NCBI GenBank assembly: GCA_030323885.1
Contig: CM059188.1
Span: 110,638,763-110,702,762 of the forward strand
Direction of reading: 5' to 3'
Length of the DNA: 64,000 bases
Source: Branchipolynoe longqiensis
Lineage: Eukaryota > Annelida > Polychaeta > Phyllodocida > Polynoidae
The notes beneath the pieces are model-generated. The model was not told where the DNA came from. It searched no databases and worked only from the letters and a program-made list of their open reading frames with translations. Shown here in pieces: positions 1 through 11,067 of this stretch. The stretch's first letter is position 1, and every line of letters begins with the position of its first letter. A program made the position numbers and the translations under genes.

Positions 1-59
1 ACAATTGTGCTGATATCTGGAATCTTTGTCACCCGAAGTGGCGAGATGTGGAAGGGACG

Positions 60-400
60 ACAACAGTAACATTGTCAACAATAATAATAACAACGATAAT
101 TATAATAACCACAATAACCACAATACTACTACTACTACTAATAATAATAATGATGATGATGATGATAATGATGATGATGATGATGCTGCTGATGTTGCTG
201 CTGCTGCTGATATTAATAATAATAATAATAATGGTGATGATGATGATTATGATGATGCTGATGAGTATGATGATGATGATAATAGTAATAATAATAATAA
301 TAACAACAACAGTAATAATAATAACAACAATAATACTAATAACAACAATAACAACAATAATTATAATAACTACAATACTAATAAAGAACCTCTGACAAAA
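60..400. repeat. AAT/GAT trinucleotide-rich tract
   Basis: The stretch is almost entirely AAT, GAT, AAC and GCT triplets. It is open in several frames on both strands only because these triplets contain no stops in those frames (poly-Asn/Asp and poly-Ile readings). It is low-complexity DNA, not a gene. Confidence 0.9.
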
Positions 401-429
401 ATAGATTATCGGTTCATGCATGCCTGAAG

Positions 430-710
430 TATCGTCTACTCTACTTTAATTTTGAAGCAATTTTATTTTAAATGGATAAACTTTGAGATATTTCAAGTGC
501 AAACAGGTAACATTAATTTTGGCAAGCATGCACAAACTCTGATACCACAGGTTTCAGCAGTAATCTATCAAATTGACTCAGTATTTCGTCCTAGGTGGAA
601 ACAAATGCGTACTAAGTGCAGAAGTATCTAAATAAAATAGCTAGAATCAAATCTAGATAATTGTTTTGGTTTTGAATGTTTGATGCTTCATCGGACTGAG
701 CAACTTTAAT
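430..710 (+). mobile_element. MITE family M1, 5'-degraded copy
   Basis: This segment aligns by eye to copies near 8.7, 43.0 and 55.1 kb. Shared blocks are a TTTTAAATGG motif, AAATCTAGATAATTGTT and the terminal CATCGGACT...CAACTTTAA. The family has terminal inverted repeats centred on GCATAGTCCGATGG; here only the right end is recognisable. Confidence 0.65.
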
Positions 711-974
711 TATGGGTTGTATCCCCCTGGTTGGTGAATTGTACACAACGGTTTGTTAGGCTCATATATTATATGCAAATTGTGTTCTGTATTCATCTTG
801 TAAGTAACTGCACAGGGTTTGATTAATTCTAAAGTCTTAAAACACATCGAAGCTCCCTTTTCATAGAAAATAGGACTTATTTGTTTCGCTTTCTTGTATA
901 ACGCAATAATGGCGCCTCGCGTCATTATATAGGGTGCAACACACGAGGAATGCATACAGTAGTGAACACATTGG

Positions 975-1314
975 TTGGTTGTTCTTGGAGTTTTGCATCC
1001 TGGCAACATCTATGGGCATATCAGAACGGGTACCGACTTGTGACAGTGCACACTCATGTCGAGTTTATAGTGCTGCCCCACTGGGATACCAGGCTGCCAG
1101 CAGCATGACTTGATATCCAACTCAGTCACATTATCCTGACACTGAGCCAACCAGTCCTTGCCCTAACCTAATAATGCCAAGCGCCTGGCTAGGATTCGAC
1201 AAGTATCAATTATTATGTCATCGGTTTGACTCGAGCAGGGTTCGAACCCATGGGTTCGGATCTCACGATCTACTAAAAGGGGGACGGACACTCAACTCAT
1301 TCGGCCATCCCGTC
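975..1314 (-). mobile_element. SINE1, full-length copy with 12-bp target-site duplication
   Basis: This is a tRNA-derived SINE on the minus strand. The tRNA-like head is at the right, with a B box read as GGTTCGAACCC on the minus strand. The core contains the family signature GCAGCACTATAAA, and the 3' end is a CCAAC-rich tail at the left. The 12-mer TGAACACATTGG flanks it at 963-974 and 1315-1326, as expected of target-primed reverse transcription. RNA polymerase III promoter boxes are inferred from the tRNA-like head. Confidence 0.85.
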
Positions 1315-1326
1315 TGAACACATTGG

Positions 1327-1665
1327 AATATAGGATCACACGCATAGACAGTTGAACACTATGTACTAAATAGGGTAAAGAGAAATGATTATAAACACAA
1401 TTGTATACCAACATAAATAAAACAAAAGACACTTGGGGAACTATCAACTGGCGTTATGCTTGCTAAGGGTTGTGTGAAAGAACACTGTGTTATGCCGGAT
1501 ATCCGGAACTTTACACCCGCCCGTGAGCTGGGAAAGAATGTATTGATCTCGGAGAGCCGTCGTGTACTGTTAAAGTTGGAAGCAGGAGGATGTGGAAGTG
1601 TCCAAAAATAAGGCCACCAGATGCAGATTATTGACAATGGAAATAGCGGGGGAAAAACCTATCGC
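1327..1665. other. No recognised feature
   Basis: Ordinary-looking non-coding sequence leading into the pyrimidine-rich array. I see no gene or repeat in it. Confidence 0.5.
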
Positions 1666-1669
1666 GACA

Positions 1670-3640
1670 CCAGCGGTCCGCCACCCCTCTCCCTCCCCCT
1701 CCCTCCCCCATCCCTCTCACACCTCCCACCTCCCCCACCACCCTCACTCCCTCTCTCACCATCCAACCTTCCCTCTCACACCCACCTAACCTCCCTCTCC
1801 CACCTCCCCCCCACCGTCCCTCCCTTTCTCACCCTCCCACCATCTCCCACATTCCCTCCCTCTCGCACCTCCCCTCCGCCACCCATTCCTCTGCCTCTCC
1901 CCTCCCCCCTCCCACTCCAACCTTCACTCCCTCACTCCGTCCCTCCCACCATCCCTCGATCTCCCACCTCCCCTCCCACCCTCCTTCCATCTCCCACCTT
2001 CCCTCCCTCCCACCCTCCCTCCCTCCCTTTCCCACCTTCGCTACCACCTTCGACTGCTCTTCCTCCCATCCTCCTTCCCACCCCCAACCTCCCTCCCTCT
2101 CCAATTTCTTGTCACACTCCACCCTTCATCCCTCTCCCACCTCCCTCCGATACTTACACACCAAATTCCTCGCTCAATTGGCCATCCTCCCCACCACCGA
2201 CCCACCCACCCGGCCTGTCTGTTCTCACATCCATCCCCCGCCCTCTCTCCTAGCAGCCCGACCTCACTTATACATCTCGTTTCTCACCATTCACCACCCT
2301 TCACCTACCCCGACCCTCCTCCACCCTCCTCCACCCTCTTCCACCCTCCCCCCCCTCCCACCCTCCTCCACCCTCCCCCACCCTCCTCACCCTCCCCACC
2401 CTCCCCCACCTCCTCCACCCTCCCTCCACCCTCCTCCACCCTCTTCCACCCTCTTCCACCCTCTTCCACCCTCTTCCACCCTCCTCCACCCTCCTCTACC
2501 CTCCTCCACCATCCTCCACCCCTCCCTTCTCCTCCACCCTCCTCCACCCTCCTCCACCCTGCTCCAACCTCCTGCACCCTACTCCACTGTCCACCACCCC
2601 CCTCCACCCTCCTCCACCCTATTCCACCCTCCTCCACCCTCCGCCACCCTCCTCCACCTTCCTCCACGACACTCCACCATCTTCCACTACCCTCCACCCT
2701 CCTCCACCCTCCGCCACCCTCCCCGACCCTCCTCCACCCTCCTCCACCCCTGCCTCCAACTTCCTCCACTCCTCCACCCTCCCCCACCCTCGTCCACCCT
2801 CCTACCACCCTCCTCCACCCTCCTCCCACCCTCCTCCCACCCTGCTCCAACTTCCTCCACCCTCCTCCACCCTCCCCCCACCTCCCCCACCCTCCTCCAC
2901 CGTCCCCCCCTCCACCCTGCTCCAACCTCCTGCACCCTACTCCACTGTCCACCACCCTCCTCCACCCTCCTCCCCACCCACCCCCTCCACCCTCCTCCAC
3001 CCTATTCCACCCTCCTCCACCCTCCTCTACCCTCCACCACCCTCCTCCATCCTCCTCCACCCTCCTCCACCCTCCACCTCCTCCACCCTCCTCTACCCTC
3101 CTCCACCCTACTCCACCCACCTCCACCCTCCGCCACCCTCCTTCATCCTCCTCCACACTCCTCCACCCTGCTCCAACCTCCTCCACCCTACTCCACTATC
3201 CTCCACTCTCCTCCAACCTCCTCCACCCTCTTCCAACCTTCTCCACCTTCTTTGCCTTATCTTGGCCTGCTTCGACCCCCCCCCCCCCCTTCCGCAGCAC
3301 CATACTCCGCCCTCCTGCACACATCCCCCGCCCTCCGCCGCCCACTCCGCCTCCCTCTACATACCCAGCCCTCCTCAGCGCTCCTCCACACATCCCACTC
3401 CCCCGCCACCCCCTCCTCCCTCCCCAGCCTCCCTCCAGCATCCCGTTCAGGTCCTCCCTCCTCCCCCCCTCCTCCATACACCCGGCCCCCGCCCTCCACC
3501 CTCCACCCTCCCCAGCCTTCCCCAGCCACCCGCCGCCCAGCTCCCCCCCCCCCCCCACCACTCCGCCCTCTTCCACAGACTCCGCCACCCCCGGCCTCCC
3601 CCAGCCACCCCTCGCCCACCCACCCCCACTCTGCCCGCCT
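1670..3640 (+). repeat. Strand-biased polypyrimidine minisatellite (CCTCCACC-type)
   Basis: About 2 kb of the plus strand is nearly pure C and T with scattered A. It is built from degenerate CCCTCCTCCA units of about 10 bp; the minus strand is correspondingly purine-rich. Several long frames run through it (up to 527 codons of Pro/Ser/Leu/His on plus, Gly/Glu/Arg/Trp on minus). They are a by-product of unit composition and show no domain. Confidence 0.92.
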
Positions 3641-3905
3641 GCGCCGCTTCGTTACGTCGACATTAGCGAGATTGATGGCCGCAATGTTTTAATGTTCAAC
3701 GTATCACGAACCGGCGAGATTCCGCTTTGGATTATCGCGGAGAATGAGGACCCTGTGCGGGTAATTTTCAAGAGATTACCTCCACGTAATCTGTGCGCAT
3801 GCGTGGCGCCATCTTTCTTTCAGCCAGGCCTACTGGACAGAGTTCCCGTCCCCGGCTCTACATGGAACAATCAACAATTTCAGCCTTTGGTGTATGTTTG
3901 TTCTT

Positions 3906-4634
3906 AAGGGTCGGTCACACATATGTTAGTCAACGTAGTTGAACATAGATAGAATAACGTGCGTGAAACGTGGGTAAAACGTGATGTCACTATGTTCAAA
4001 CACGTTAATGTATGGCAGGTTTTGGTTGATGACCCACCTAATAGTATGGTTAAATACGTTACGGTATGGATACGGTACATTATGGTATGGATCCCAGTAC
4101 GTTACAGTATGGATCCCAGTTCGTTACAGTACGAATCCCAGTACATTACGGTATGGATCCCGGTACGTCCAACTACATTCAATTACTTTCAACATTCAAT
4201 TACATTCAACTACGTTCAACTATGTTCAACTACGTTCAACTATGTTACCCTCCACTATGTTCAACTATGTTCAACTATGTTCAACTTCGTCCACTAATGG
4301 ATATTTGACCAGGGCAGAATGGGCAAGGATTTGTGTGGGTCAAAGTAAGCTAGGGTATGCTAGAGTACGCTCGAGTAAGCTAGACTATGGTACAGTACGC
4401 TAGAGTATGGTATCATTACAGAGGGTATGTCTGCCTCATACGTAGTGCTCTTTTGAACATGTCCAAAGCTTAAAGCGGAACTCACGGCCCACAGACGTTC
4501 TTATCATGTTATCATCACGGAGAAGTACGGATACCGGTACGTTGCACTATGTTGCAGTACGTTGAATTACGTTAAACTACGTTAGCCTCCAGTATGTTCA
4601 ACTGCGTCCACTAACGTATGTGTGACCGGCCCTT
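3906..4634. mobile_element. TIR DNA transposon remnant with internal tandem repeats
   Basis: The ends form inverted repeats of about 40 bp with a few mismatches: the left begins AAGGGTCGGTCACACAT and the right, read on the other strand, AAGGGCCGGTCACACAT. Both continue through GTTAGT and GTTGAACATA. The interior holds degenerate direct repeats of a GTACGTTACGGTATGGATCC type and of CAACTATGTT, the latter resembling the inner TIR. No transposase frame is present, so it is non-autonomous. The GGGCCGGTCACAC-like terminus suggests a PIF/Harbinger-type family, but I cannot read a clean target duplication. Confidence 0.72.
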
Positions 4635-5085
4635 GAATTTGTTTGTGCTTTAATTAAGTATTTAGAAACCTTATAAAAATAACAGAGTTTTGATTCAGAT
4701 GGATCATATTCATGCATCGGTGAAGGTGTTTCTTTCCCATAATAACAAATATTATGATCTTGAAGGTAAATAATTATTAAGAGGAAGAAAAAAAGTCTTA
4801 CTAAATTTTAATCAAACGCGTTGACTGATGTGTGTAAATTATGTAATGATCTCAAAGTGAAATTAAATTAATTTGAGTTTATACCCAGTTTGATAAGCGG
4901 AAATAGGATATCATACAGCACTTTGCGGCAGTCAAGTGTGATTACATGGGAAATGAAATCTACTACTGTGAATGCCAACACGGCGTAAAGCAACCATCAA
5001 TCAATCAATCACTACTGGGTAAACAATGCCTGCAGGAACAAAACAAAACAGCACATGATCAAATATAATTCTAATTCAGACATGA
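4635..5085. other. Non-coding; probable SINE 3' tail near 4985-5012
   Basis: AT-rich sequence without a gene. At 4985-5012 it reads GGCGTAAAGCAACC followed by (ATCA) repeats, which looks like a SINE 3' tail. I cannot delimit the upstream end. Confidence 0.4.
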
Positions 5086-5370
5086 TTTGTTTGTTTGTTT
5101 ATTAATGTACATGTCATATCAGGACGGGTACCGACATATGACCAGTGTGCGCTCACGGTGACTTTATAGTGTTGCCCCACTGGGTGCCAAGGCTGCCAGC
5201 ACCATGACCTGATATCCCACATAGTCCTATTATCGTGGCACTATGCTAACCAGTCCTTGTCCTATCCTATTATTGCCAAGCACCAGGCTCGGTAGCGAAA
5301 AGTATCAATTTTATATGTCATTGGTTTGACTCGGCTGGAATTAGAACTCCCAACCATCAGACTGCGTCTG
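5086..5370 (-). mobile_element. SINE1 copy
   Basis: Minus-strand SINE1 with a TTTG-repeat tail at the left, the core (CACTGGGTGCCAAGGCTGCCAG) and the inner tRNA-like head at the right. The head is diverged. Confidence 0.75.
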
Positions 5371-5484
5371 GTCAAATTGAAACATGAAGATCCCTTTCCT
5401 CATGGGAGCAAGTAGATGGTGGGCTGTAGGATGCGCAATGCACACATCACATAGCCGCAGCAGGGCATCACTATATCAATATAG

Positions 5485-6090
5485 CAGTGTGGTAGTGCAG
5501 AAACACCAACAGATGGATGGGTGTTTAATAGTGGGGCAGAAGCACCAACATATGGATGGGTGTCAAACACTGGGGGGCAGAAACACCAACAGATGGAGGG
5601 GTGTCACATAGTGGGCGAGAAAAACCACCAGATGGATGGGTATCAAATAGTGGGGGCAGAAACACCAACAGATGGATGGGTGTCAAATAGTGGGGCAGAA
5701 GCACCAACAGATGGACGGGTGTCAAATACTGGGGGGCAGAAACACCAACAGATGGATGGGTGTCAAATACTGTGGGGCAGAAACACCAACAGATGGATGG
5801 GTGTCAAATAGTGGGCCAGAAACACCAACATATGGATGGGTGTCAAATACTGGGGGGCAGAAACACCAACAGATGGATGGGTGTCAAATAGTGGGGCAGA
5901 AACACCAACAGATGGATGGGTGTCAAATAGTGGGGCAGAAACACCAACAGATGGATGGGTGTCAAATAGTGGGGCAGAAACACCAACAAATGTATGGGTG
6001 TCAAATAGTGGGGCAGAAACACCAACATATGTATGGGTGTCAAATAGTGGGGCAGAAACACCAACAGATGAATTGGTGTCAAATAGTGGG
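5485..6090. repeat. 39-bp minisatellite, about 15 units
   Basis: Units of 39 bp (a few of 38-40) contain ACACCAACAGATGGATGGGT and GTCAAATAGTGGGGCAGA. Because 39 is a multiple of three and the unit lacks stops in several frames, long frames appear on both strands (a 13-residue repeat ETPTDGWVSNSGA on plus). I see no start context, domain or signal that would make it a gene. Confidence 0.93.
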
Positions 6091-6149
6091 GGCGAACTGC
6101 CTGAATACTGTTCAACCTGGCCAAAGCTGAGATTCCATATATGCAGTAT

Positions 6150-6500
6150 GTGGTATGCGAATGCGAATGCGAATGTGAATGTGAATGCGAATATGAATGT
6201 GAATGCGGCAATAAATGGAAAAGCATGTAAACACACAGTAGTCATGTCATATGTCTGAATGCGAATGCAAATGCAAATGCAAATAAAAATGCAAATGCAA
6301 ATGCAAATGCAAATGCAAATGAAAATGCAAATGCTGCAATAAATGGAAAAACATGTAAACACACAGTCGTCCTTCCATATGTCTGAGTGCGAATGTGAAT
6401 GTGAATGCAAACGCAAATGCAAATGCAAATGCAAATGCAAATGCAAATGCATCAAGTGGATCACTCCATGGACGGATCGGTGCAAATGCGAAGGCGAATG
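6150..6500. repeat. Hexamer arrays GAATGC / AAATGC with an internal duplication
   Basis: Runs of GAATGC/GAATGT units alternate with pure AAATGC runs. A segment of about 125 bp (GCAATAAATGGAAAA, CATGTAAACACACAGT, CATATGTCTGA plus following hexamers) occurs twice, near 6208 and 6333. Open frames on both strands come from the six-base period. Confidence 0.9.
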
Positions 6501-6597
6501 CTGCCCCATTTGCCATAGGGAACCAGCAACTTTGACTTTCCTTCACAAATTTGTAAACAAAAGACCGAAAATCGCATCGGCTTCTATGCTGCATGGT

Positions 6598-6685
6598 GCA
6601 TTCGCATTCGCATGCCGCATGCCGAATGCCGCATGCCGAATGCCGAATGCCGCATGCCGTATGCCGCATGGCGCATACCGCGTAC
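6598..6685. repeat. GCATGCCGAATGCC short tandem repeat
   Basis: About 80 bp of alternating CATGCCG and AATGCCG heptamers with one GCATTCGCATTC lead-in. It lies close to the hexamer arrays and shares the ATGC core. Confidence 0.8.
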
Positions 6686-6786
6686 AGATGGAATCTTAGC
6701 TTAACATCTACATTGAACTAACTTATCTATTCCCCTGATTAAAAGGGCCCCAGGTACAACTGCACAAGATTTCATAAACATAATTC

Positions 6787-7015
6787 ATTGGTTGGTTGCT
6801 GTTTTACATCCTGGCAACATCTAAGGAAATATCAGTATGGGCACCGACTTTTGACAGCGAGCACTCATGGCAACTTTATAGTGCTGCCCGACTCAAAGAC
6901 CACGTCATCAGTACCATTACCTGATATCCCACCAAGTTACATTATCCTGACACTGAGCAAAAGCAGTCCCTGATCTATATACCGAGCGCCTGGCTTCGAA
7001 CAAGCAAGTACCTAT
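6787..7015 (-). mobile_element. SINE1 copy, tRNA head lost
   Basis: It starts with the GGTTGGTTG tail complement and keeps the CATCCTGGCAACATCTAAGG and AGTGCTGCCC blocks. It ends near 7015 before the tRNA-like part, so it is 5'-truncated in element orientation. Confidence 0.7.
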
Positions 7016-7089
7016 TACACTTTCAAAATACCACGGTTGGTGTCCACCCAGCCATTAATCGGTGTCTTTGGTAAAGCACACAGTACACT

Positions 7090-7655
7090 ACCAATGCCGG
7101 TCTGCATATTACACAAGGAATCAGTCTATATATTAAAAAAGGCACCAGTATATATATTACACAAGGCATCAGTCTATATATTACACAACACAAGGCATCA
7201 GTCTATATATTACATATCTATATATTACACAAGGCACCAGTCTATTTATTACCCAAGGCACCAGTTTGTATATTACACAAAGCACCAGTCTGTATGTTAC
7301 ACAAGGCAGCAGTGTATATATTGCACACGGCACCAGTCTGTGTATTACATAATGTATCAGTCTATATATTACACAAGACACCAGTTTGTATATTACACAA
7401 AGCATCAGTCTCTATATGACATAATACACCAGTCTATATAAAACACAATACACCAGTATATATATTACACAATACTTCATTATATATATTACACAACACA
7501 CCAGTCTATGTATTCCACAAGTTACCACACTATACTGTTACATAAGGCACCAGTCTATCTTTTACACAAGGCACCAGTATATATATTACACAAGACACCA
7601 GTCTGTATATTACACAAAGTCCAACTCTATATATTACACAAGACACCAGTATCTA
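7090..7655. repeat. 24-bp minisatellite
   Basis: Repeats of about 24 bp with the core CACCAGTCTATATATTACAC and variants (AAGGCA, AATACA spacers) fill about 560 bp. The eight-codon period explains the 134-codon frame (PVYILHKA-like repeats). Confidence 0.9.
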
Positions 7656-8334
7656 ACGCTAGTTCAACGGTAGGCCTACGTCACGGCGAGCCCTGTGAAC
7701 AAACAGCAGCGCTCAATAGTTCCAAGCGCAGGCACTAGGGGAAGGAAGAATTCGGTCGGCCATCAGCGCCAGTGGCACCCCCTGGTGAGAACCTTAGCAA
7801 ATACGGCATCGCAACGTTTCCTGTCGCTCGACCCCACTGCTGGGCGAGATATGGCTGCTTCCAGTTCGAAGGGCACTGTGTACCTGGATTAGCATTCGTT
7901 AACCCAGAAGGCATTGCCTGTCACAGACAGTCGACATGGGCTCTGTTATGTGGCATACATAGGATCGGATGAACCGCGCATTAGCCCACTTTTTTTTGGA
8001 AATGCACAGTAATGAGAACTTGTGCATTCTTGGAAATTGCCACATGACTGACGCGCAGCTGGTGGCAATCATAGGTCTAATGTGAATATTGATAAGACTG
8101 AATATGAACCGACTCATCTGTACAGCAACTGTCAGCGCTTGCCATTCTATATGTATATGCCATATCAGTCCCTGTTATATATCACGTCTGACAATGGGAA
8201 CGCCCGCAGTTCAGGTGGGGGCCGAAGGTGGCGCCACCAGTAGCAGTATGTAGTATAGGAGGTGAATACATGGAGGACAATGGTTGGTAGATAATGAAAT
8301 AGAAGAATAATAATAATAATTCCCTTCCGCACCT
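7656..8334. other. No recognised gene; one GGTGGCGCCACC palindrome
   Basis: Mixed-composition sequence without a convincing coding frame. The 12-bp palindrome GGTGGCGCCACC lies near 8226 and recurs elsewhere in the window. Confidence 0.45.
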
Positions 8335-8370
8335 TTATACTCGAATAATGCTTATACATCACATATATAC

Positions 8371-8382
8371 TTACTGTTGCTC

Positions 8383-8424
<42 letters not shown>

Positions 8425-8456
8425 TAAATATATATATTCAGGAGTACAGTAAGTGA
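8371..8456. repeat. (TA)n hairpin with matching non-TA arms
   Basis: A central TA tract is flanked by CTTACTGTTGCTCTGAATA on the left. On the right, read on the opposite strand, is CTTACTGTACTCCTGAATA. The whole is a self-complementary stem of roughly 40 bp per arm. Confidence 0.75.
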
Positions 8457-8731
8457 GGATGACGGATGCTGAGGTGTGGGTGAGTATGTGGCGCCAGGTC
8501 GGGAGGTCATGATGTACCAATAGATGACCTAATGACTAGGTGACAAGCCGATGATTTAATTGCTGGGGAGTAGATGGATCATCCGGCTTATTATACTCGT
8601 ATAACGGCTTATACAGCATATATATATATATACCTAAAATAGCAAGAGATATACATCCGGACACGGCCTGTCGGTGCCATCAACAACACAACATTGCGGG
8701 CCAGATGTGAGGAATTGCACCAACTTATTCA

Positions 8732-9117
8732 TTAAAATTGCATGGTCCGATGGTTTTGTGTCTGTGCAATTTTCCTGAGATAAATACATGAAATCGATTG
8801 TTATAATCTACCTTAGTTTAATCTGAAGTAACTTTTATTTTAAATGGCTAAGTTTTGAGATATTTGAAGACCTACCACGTAAAATTAGTTTTGTCAAGCA
8901 TGTCAAAACTTGGACAGCATAGGTTTTAGCAGTAACTGTTATGTATTGTATATCACATTACAGTAACAGCTTCTATTAAACTGTATCAGTATTCCCTTCT
9001 ATGTGGCAACAAAGTCTTACTAAGTGCATCAGTATCTAAGTTGGATATGTAGAATCATTTCTAGATAATTATTTTGATTTTGAAAATTGGATCCTTCATC
9101 AGACTATGCAGCTTTAA
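8732..9117 (+). mobile_element. MITE family M1 copy
   Basis: Left end TTAAAATTGCATGGTCCGATGG; right end CATCAGACTATGCAGCTTTAA. These are imperfect inverted repeats of about 22 bp. The interior matches the other M1 copies. No coding capacity. Confidence 0.75.
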
Positions 9118-9319
9118 GTAAAAGAAAAAAGATATGTATGATTTTGTCCTATATAGTATCATATTAATATATTCCGATATTATTGCATGGTATTAGAGAG
9201 TAGACAATTGGAGTAGCTGAACATGATTTTTACAATCTTTGCTGAAGAAGGACACATTTTAATGGTGGACAATTAGTCTTCTTCGCTCCACTGCTCCTTG
9301 CCACTTCTAGTTATGACAA

Positions 9320-9631
9320 GACCCGGTGTGAAGATTTCAAATTCGCCCCTGATGAGAACAAGTTCAAGTTCCCCCTGGGAACTTGAAAACATTTTCAAAT
9401 TCATCCCAGGGGAATTTGAAAACGTTTTCAAGTTCCCTCCATCATTTTAACTTCCCCCCCCCCCCCCATTTTTGAGGAATTTTCTTTATTTTTGTTATTT
9501 GTTGTTATTTGTTGTTATTTTTCATGACAAATATAATAATACACAGAGAATAGCGTAATTGAAATTAAAAACGTTTTCAGATTCCCCGGGGGAACTTGAA
9601 AAGGGGGAAATTGAAATCGTTACACCGGGCT
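9320..9631. mobile_element. Foldback element with CCCGGTGT termini
   Basis: The ends are inverted: left GACCCGGTGTGAAGATTTCAA, right on the opposite strand AGCCCGGTGTAACGATTTCAA. The first 120 bp also contain nested inverted pieces (AAGTTCCCCCTGGGAACTT and relatives), and the centre has poly-C and TTGTTATT repeats. It is non-coding and strongly self-complementary. Confidence 0.72.
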
Positions 9632-10125
9632 AGGCCGTGACAAGTATCAATTTTAACTCTTTGATTTGACTCAGATGAGGTTCGAATATTGTGAGCTGCC
9701 AAGAGGAAAGTGGGCATTCAACTAATACAACACTTGTACAGTGACCATGATTTCGAATATACTGAGTGATATGTTTCCAGTACAGTGCTTCCACTCTGGA
9801 TTTAAACAAAAAGAAATATAAAATCTGCCAAAAAAAGGTATCAAAATTGTGCACTCACTAGGGAGTCACCATGGAAACACACTGTCAGTTGCATTTAGAT
9901 AGCCATTATAATATGGTTTCAGATGTGACCAAGACAGAAAACACCACTGAGACATAAACATACAAATAGCAGAACTGGCAAAAAAAAGCCTATTTAAAAC
10001 CACGCCCCTTCCGGTATCATTCAATATTGCCCACATTGCAGTAACTAGAAAGTGCAGTGAGGTGCACTCACCTCCACAGGTGAAATCCTACGTACACAGA
10101 AGGGATGAAAAGGGTATATTGCACC
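9632..10125. other. No recognised feature
   Basis: Non-coding sequence between the foldback element and a minisatellite. I see no gene. Confidence 0.45.
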
Positions 10126-10127
10126 AG

Positions 10128-10292
10128 GGAACCATGTTGGTACCATGGTGTGCTGGTACCAGTACTGGTGTGTTGGTACCATGGTGTGCTGGTACCAGTA
10201 CTGGTGTGGTGGTACCTGGTGTGCTGGTACCAGTACTGGTGTGTTGGTACCATGGTATGCTGGTACCAGTGCTGGTACCAGTGCTGGTATGC
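10128..10292. repeat. GGTACC-rich 36-bp minisatellite
   Basis: Units combine GGTACCAGTACTGGTGTGTT and GGTACCATGGTGTGCT, with repeated KpnI-type palindromes (GGTACC) and the near-palindrome GGTACCAGTACTGGT. A related array lies at 10668-10785, on the other side of the solo LTR. Confidence 0.88.
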
Positions 10293-10320
10293 CCCCCTTA
10301 GAGTCTCACCGGTTGCAGAA

Positions 10321-10651
10321 TGCAAACCGATGAACATGAGCTCTACTATCACGCGGTAGCAGCTGAGACTACGACGCCATCTGCGCAGTACCATTACACT
10401 GCGCTAGGTGGCGGCACGGGTCACCACCGGTCAGACCCTAGCCGGGCTGACCTCTACTGCGTGTGGTTGACCCACCCCCCCACACACCTATAGAGTCGAT
10501 GTGGGATCTGGCGAGTCAGGGGGCGGGTCAGACAACTACTGACGCCGCGGAGAGCAGATAGTTCAATAAACCAAAGGTGAAGCGTACACTCAATTGAATC
10601 TTGGTGTTCTTCCGTGTGAGAAAGAGAGCCGGAGGGCCGTGGGCCATTACA
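10321..10651 (+). mobile_element. Probable solo LTR, copy 1
   Basis: The 331 bp begin TGCAAACC and end CCATTACA. They match the better-bounded copy at 42585-42918 over most of their length. Shared blocks are CACGCGGTAGC/CACACGGTAGC, AGTCGATGTGGGATCTGGC, a TATA-like CCTATAGAG, the polyadenylation-like TTCAATAAACC and GGAGGGCC. No target duplication is visible here. Confidence 0.6.
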
Positions 10652-10667
10652 TTGGGCATCGTGGGGT

Positions 10668-10785
10668 GATGGTACCTGTACTGGTGTGTTGGTGCCATGT
10701 GTGCTGGTACCAGTACTGGTGTGTTGGTACCATGTGTGCTGGTACCAGTACTGGTGTGTTGGTACCGTGGTGTGCTGGTTAGGAC
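10668..10785. repeat. GGTACC-rich minisatellite, second block
   Basis: Three to four units of the family at 10128-10292. The solo LTR sits between the two blocks, so a single array was probably split by the insertion. Confidence 0.85.
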
Positions 10786-10825
10786 ACTAGATTAATTGCA
10801 TCAGGGATAATTGATATGGATAGGT

Positions 10826-11067
10826 TTACCTCAGAGAAGTAACTTGAAGTAGCTTCAAAGTAACATTTTGGTAGGTGCACCAACACTATATGCCATAGAC
10901 TTCTGCTGTAACAGTTTCTATTTGAGTGCCTCGGTGCTCCTGTCTGTATGGTGAGAGGTAAGTGGGAGGTGCACCCGTGTCTGGGTTAGCAATGTAGGGT
11001 AAAATCTAGATAATTGCTTTTGTTTTAAGGATTTTATATTTTCATCGTACTGTGAAGCTTTTAGGGT
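10826..11067 (+). mobile_element. MITE M1, partial copy
   Basis: It contains ATAGACTTCTGCTGTAACAG, AAATCTAGATAATTG and an eroded right terminus (CATCGTACTGTGAAGCTTTTA). The left inverted repeat is not recognisable. Confidence 0.55.

Noticed and set aside
2109..3692. 527-codon Pro/Ser/His-rich frame on plus
   Set aside because: It is read through the CCTCCACC array; every residue follows from the repeat and no domain or unique segment supports a gene.
5485..6090. Possible CRISPR array (regular ~39-bp repeats)
   Set aside because: Repeats are contiguous without spacers, the genome is clearly eukaryotic and no cas gene is present. It is a minisatellite.
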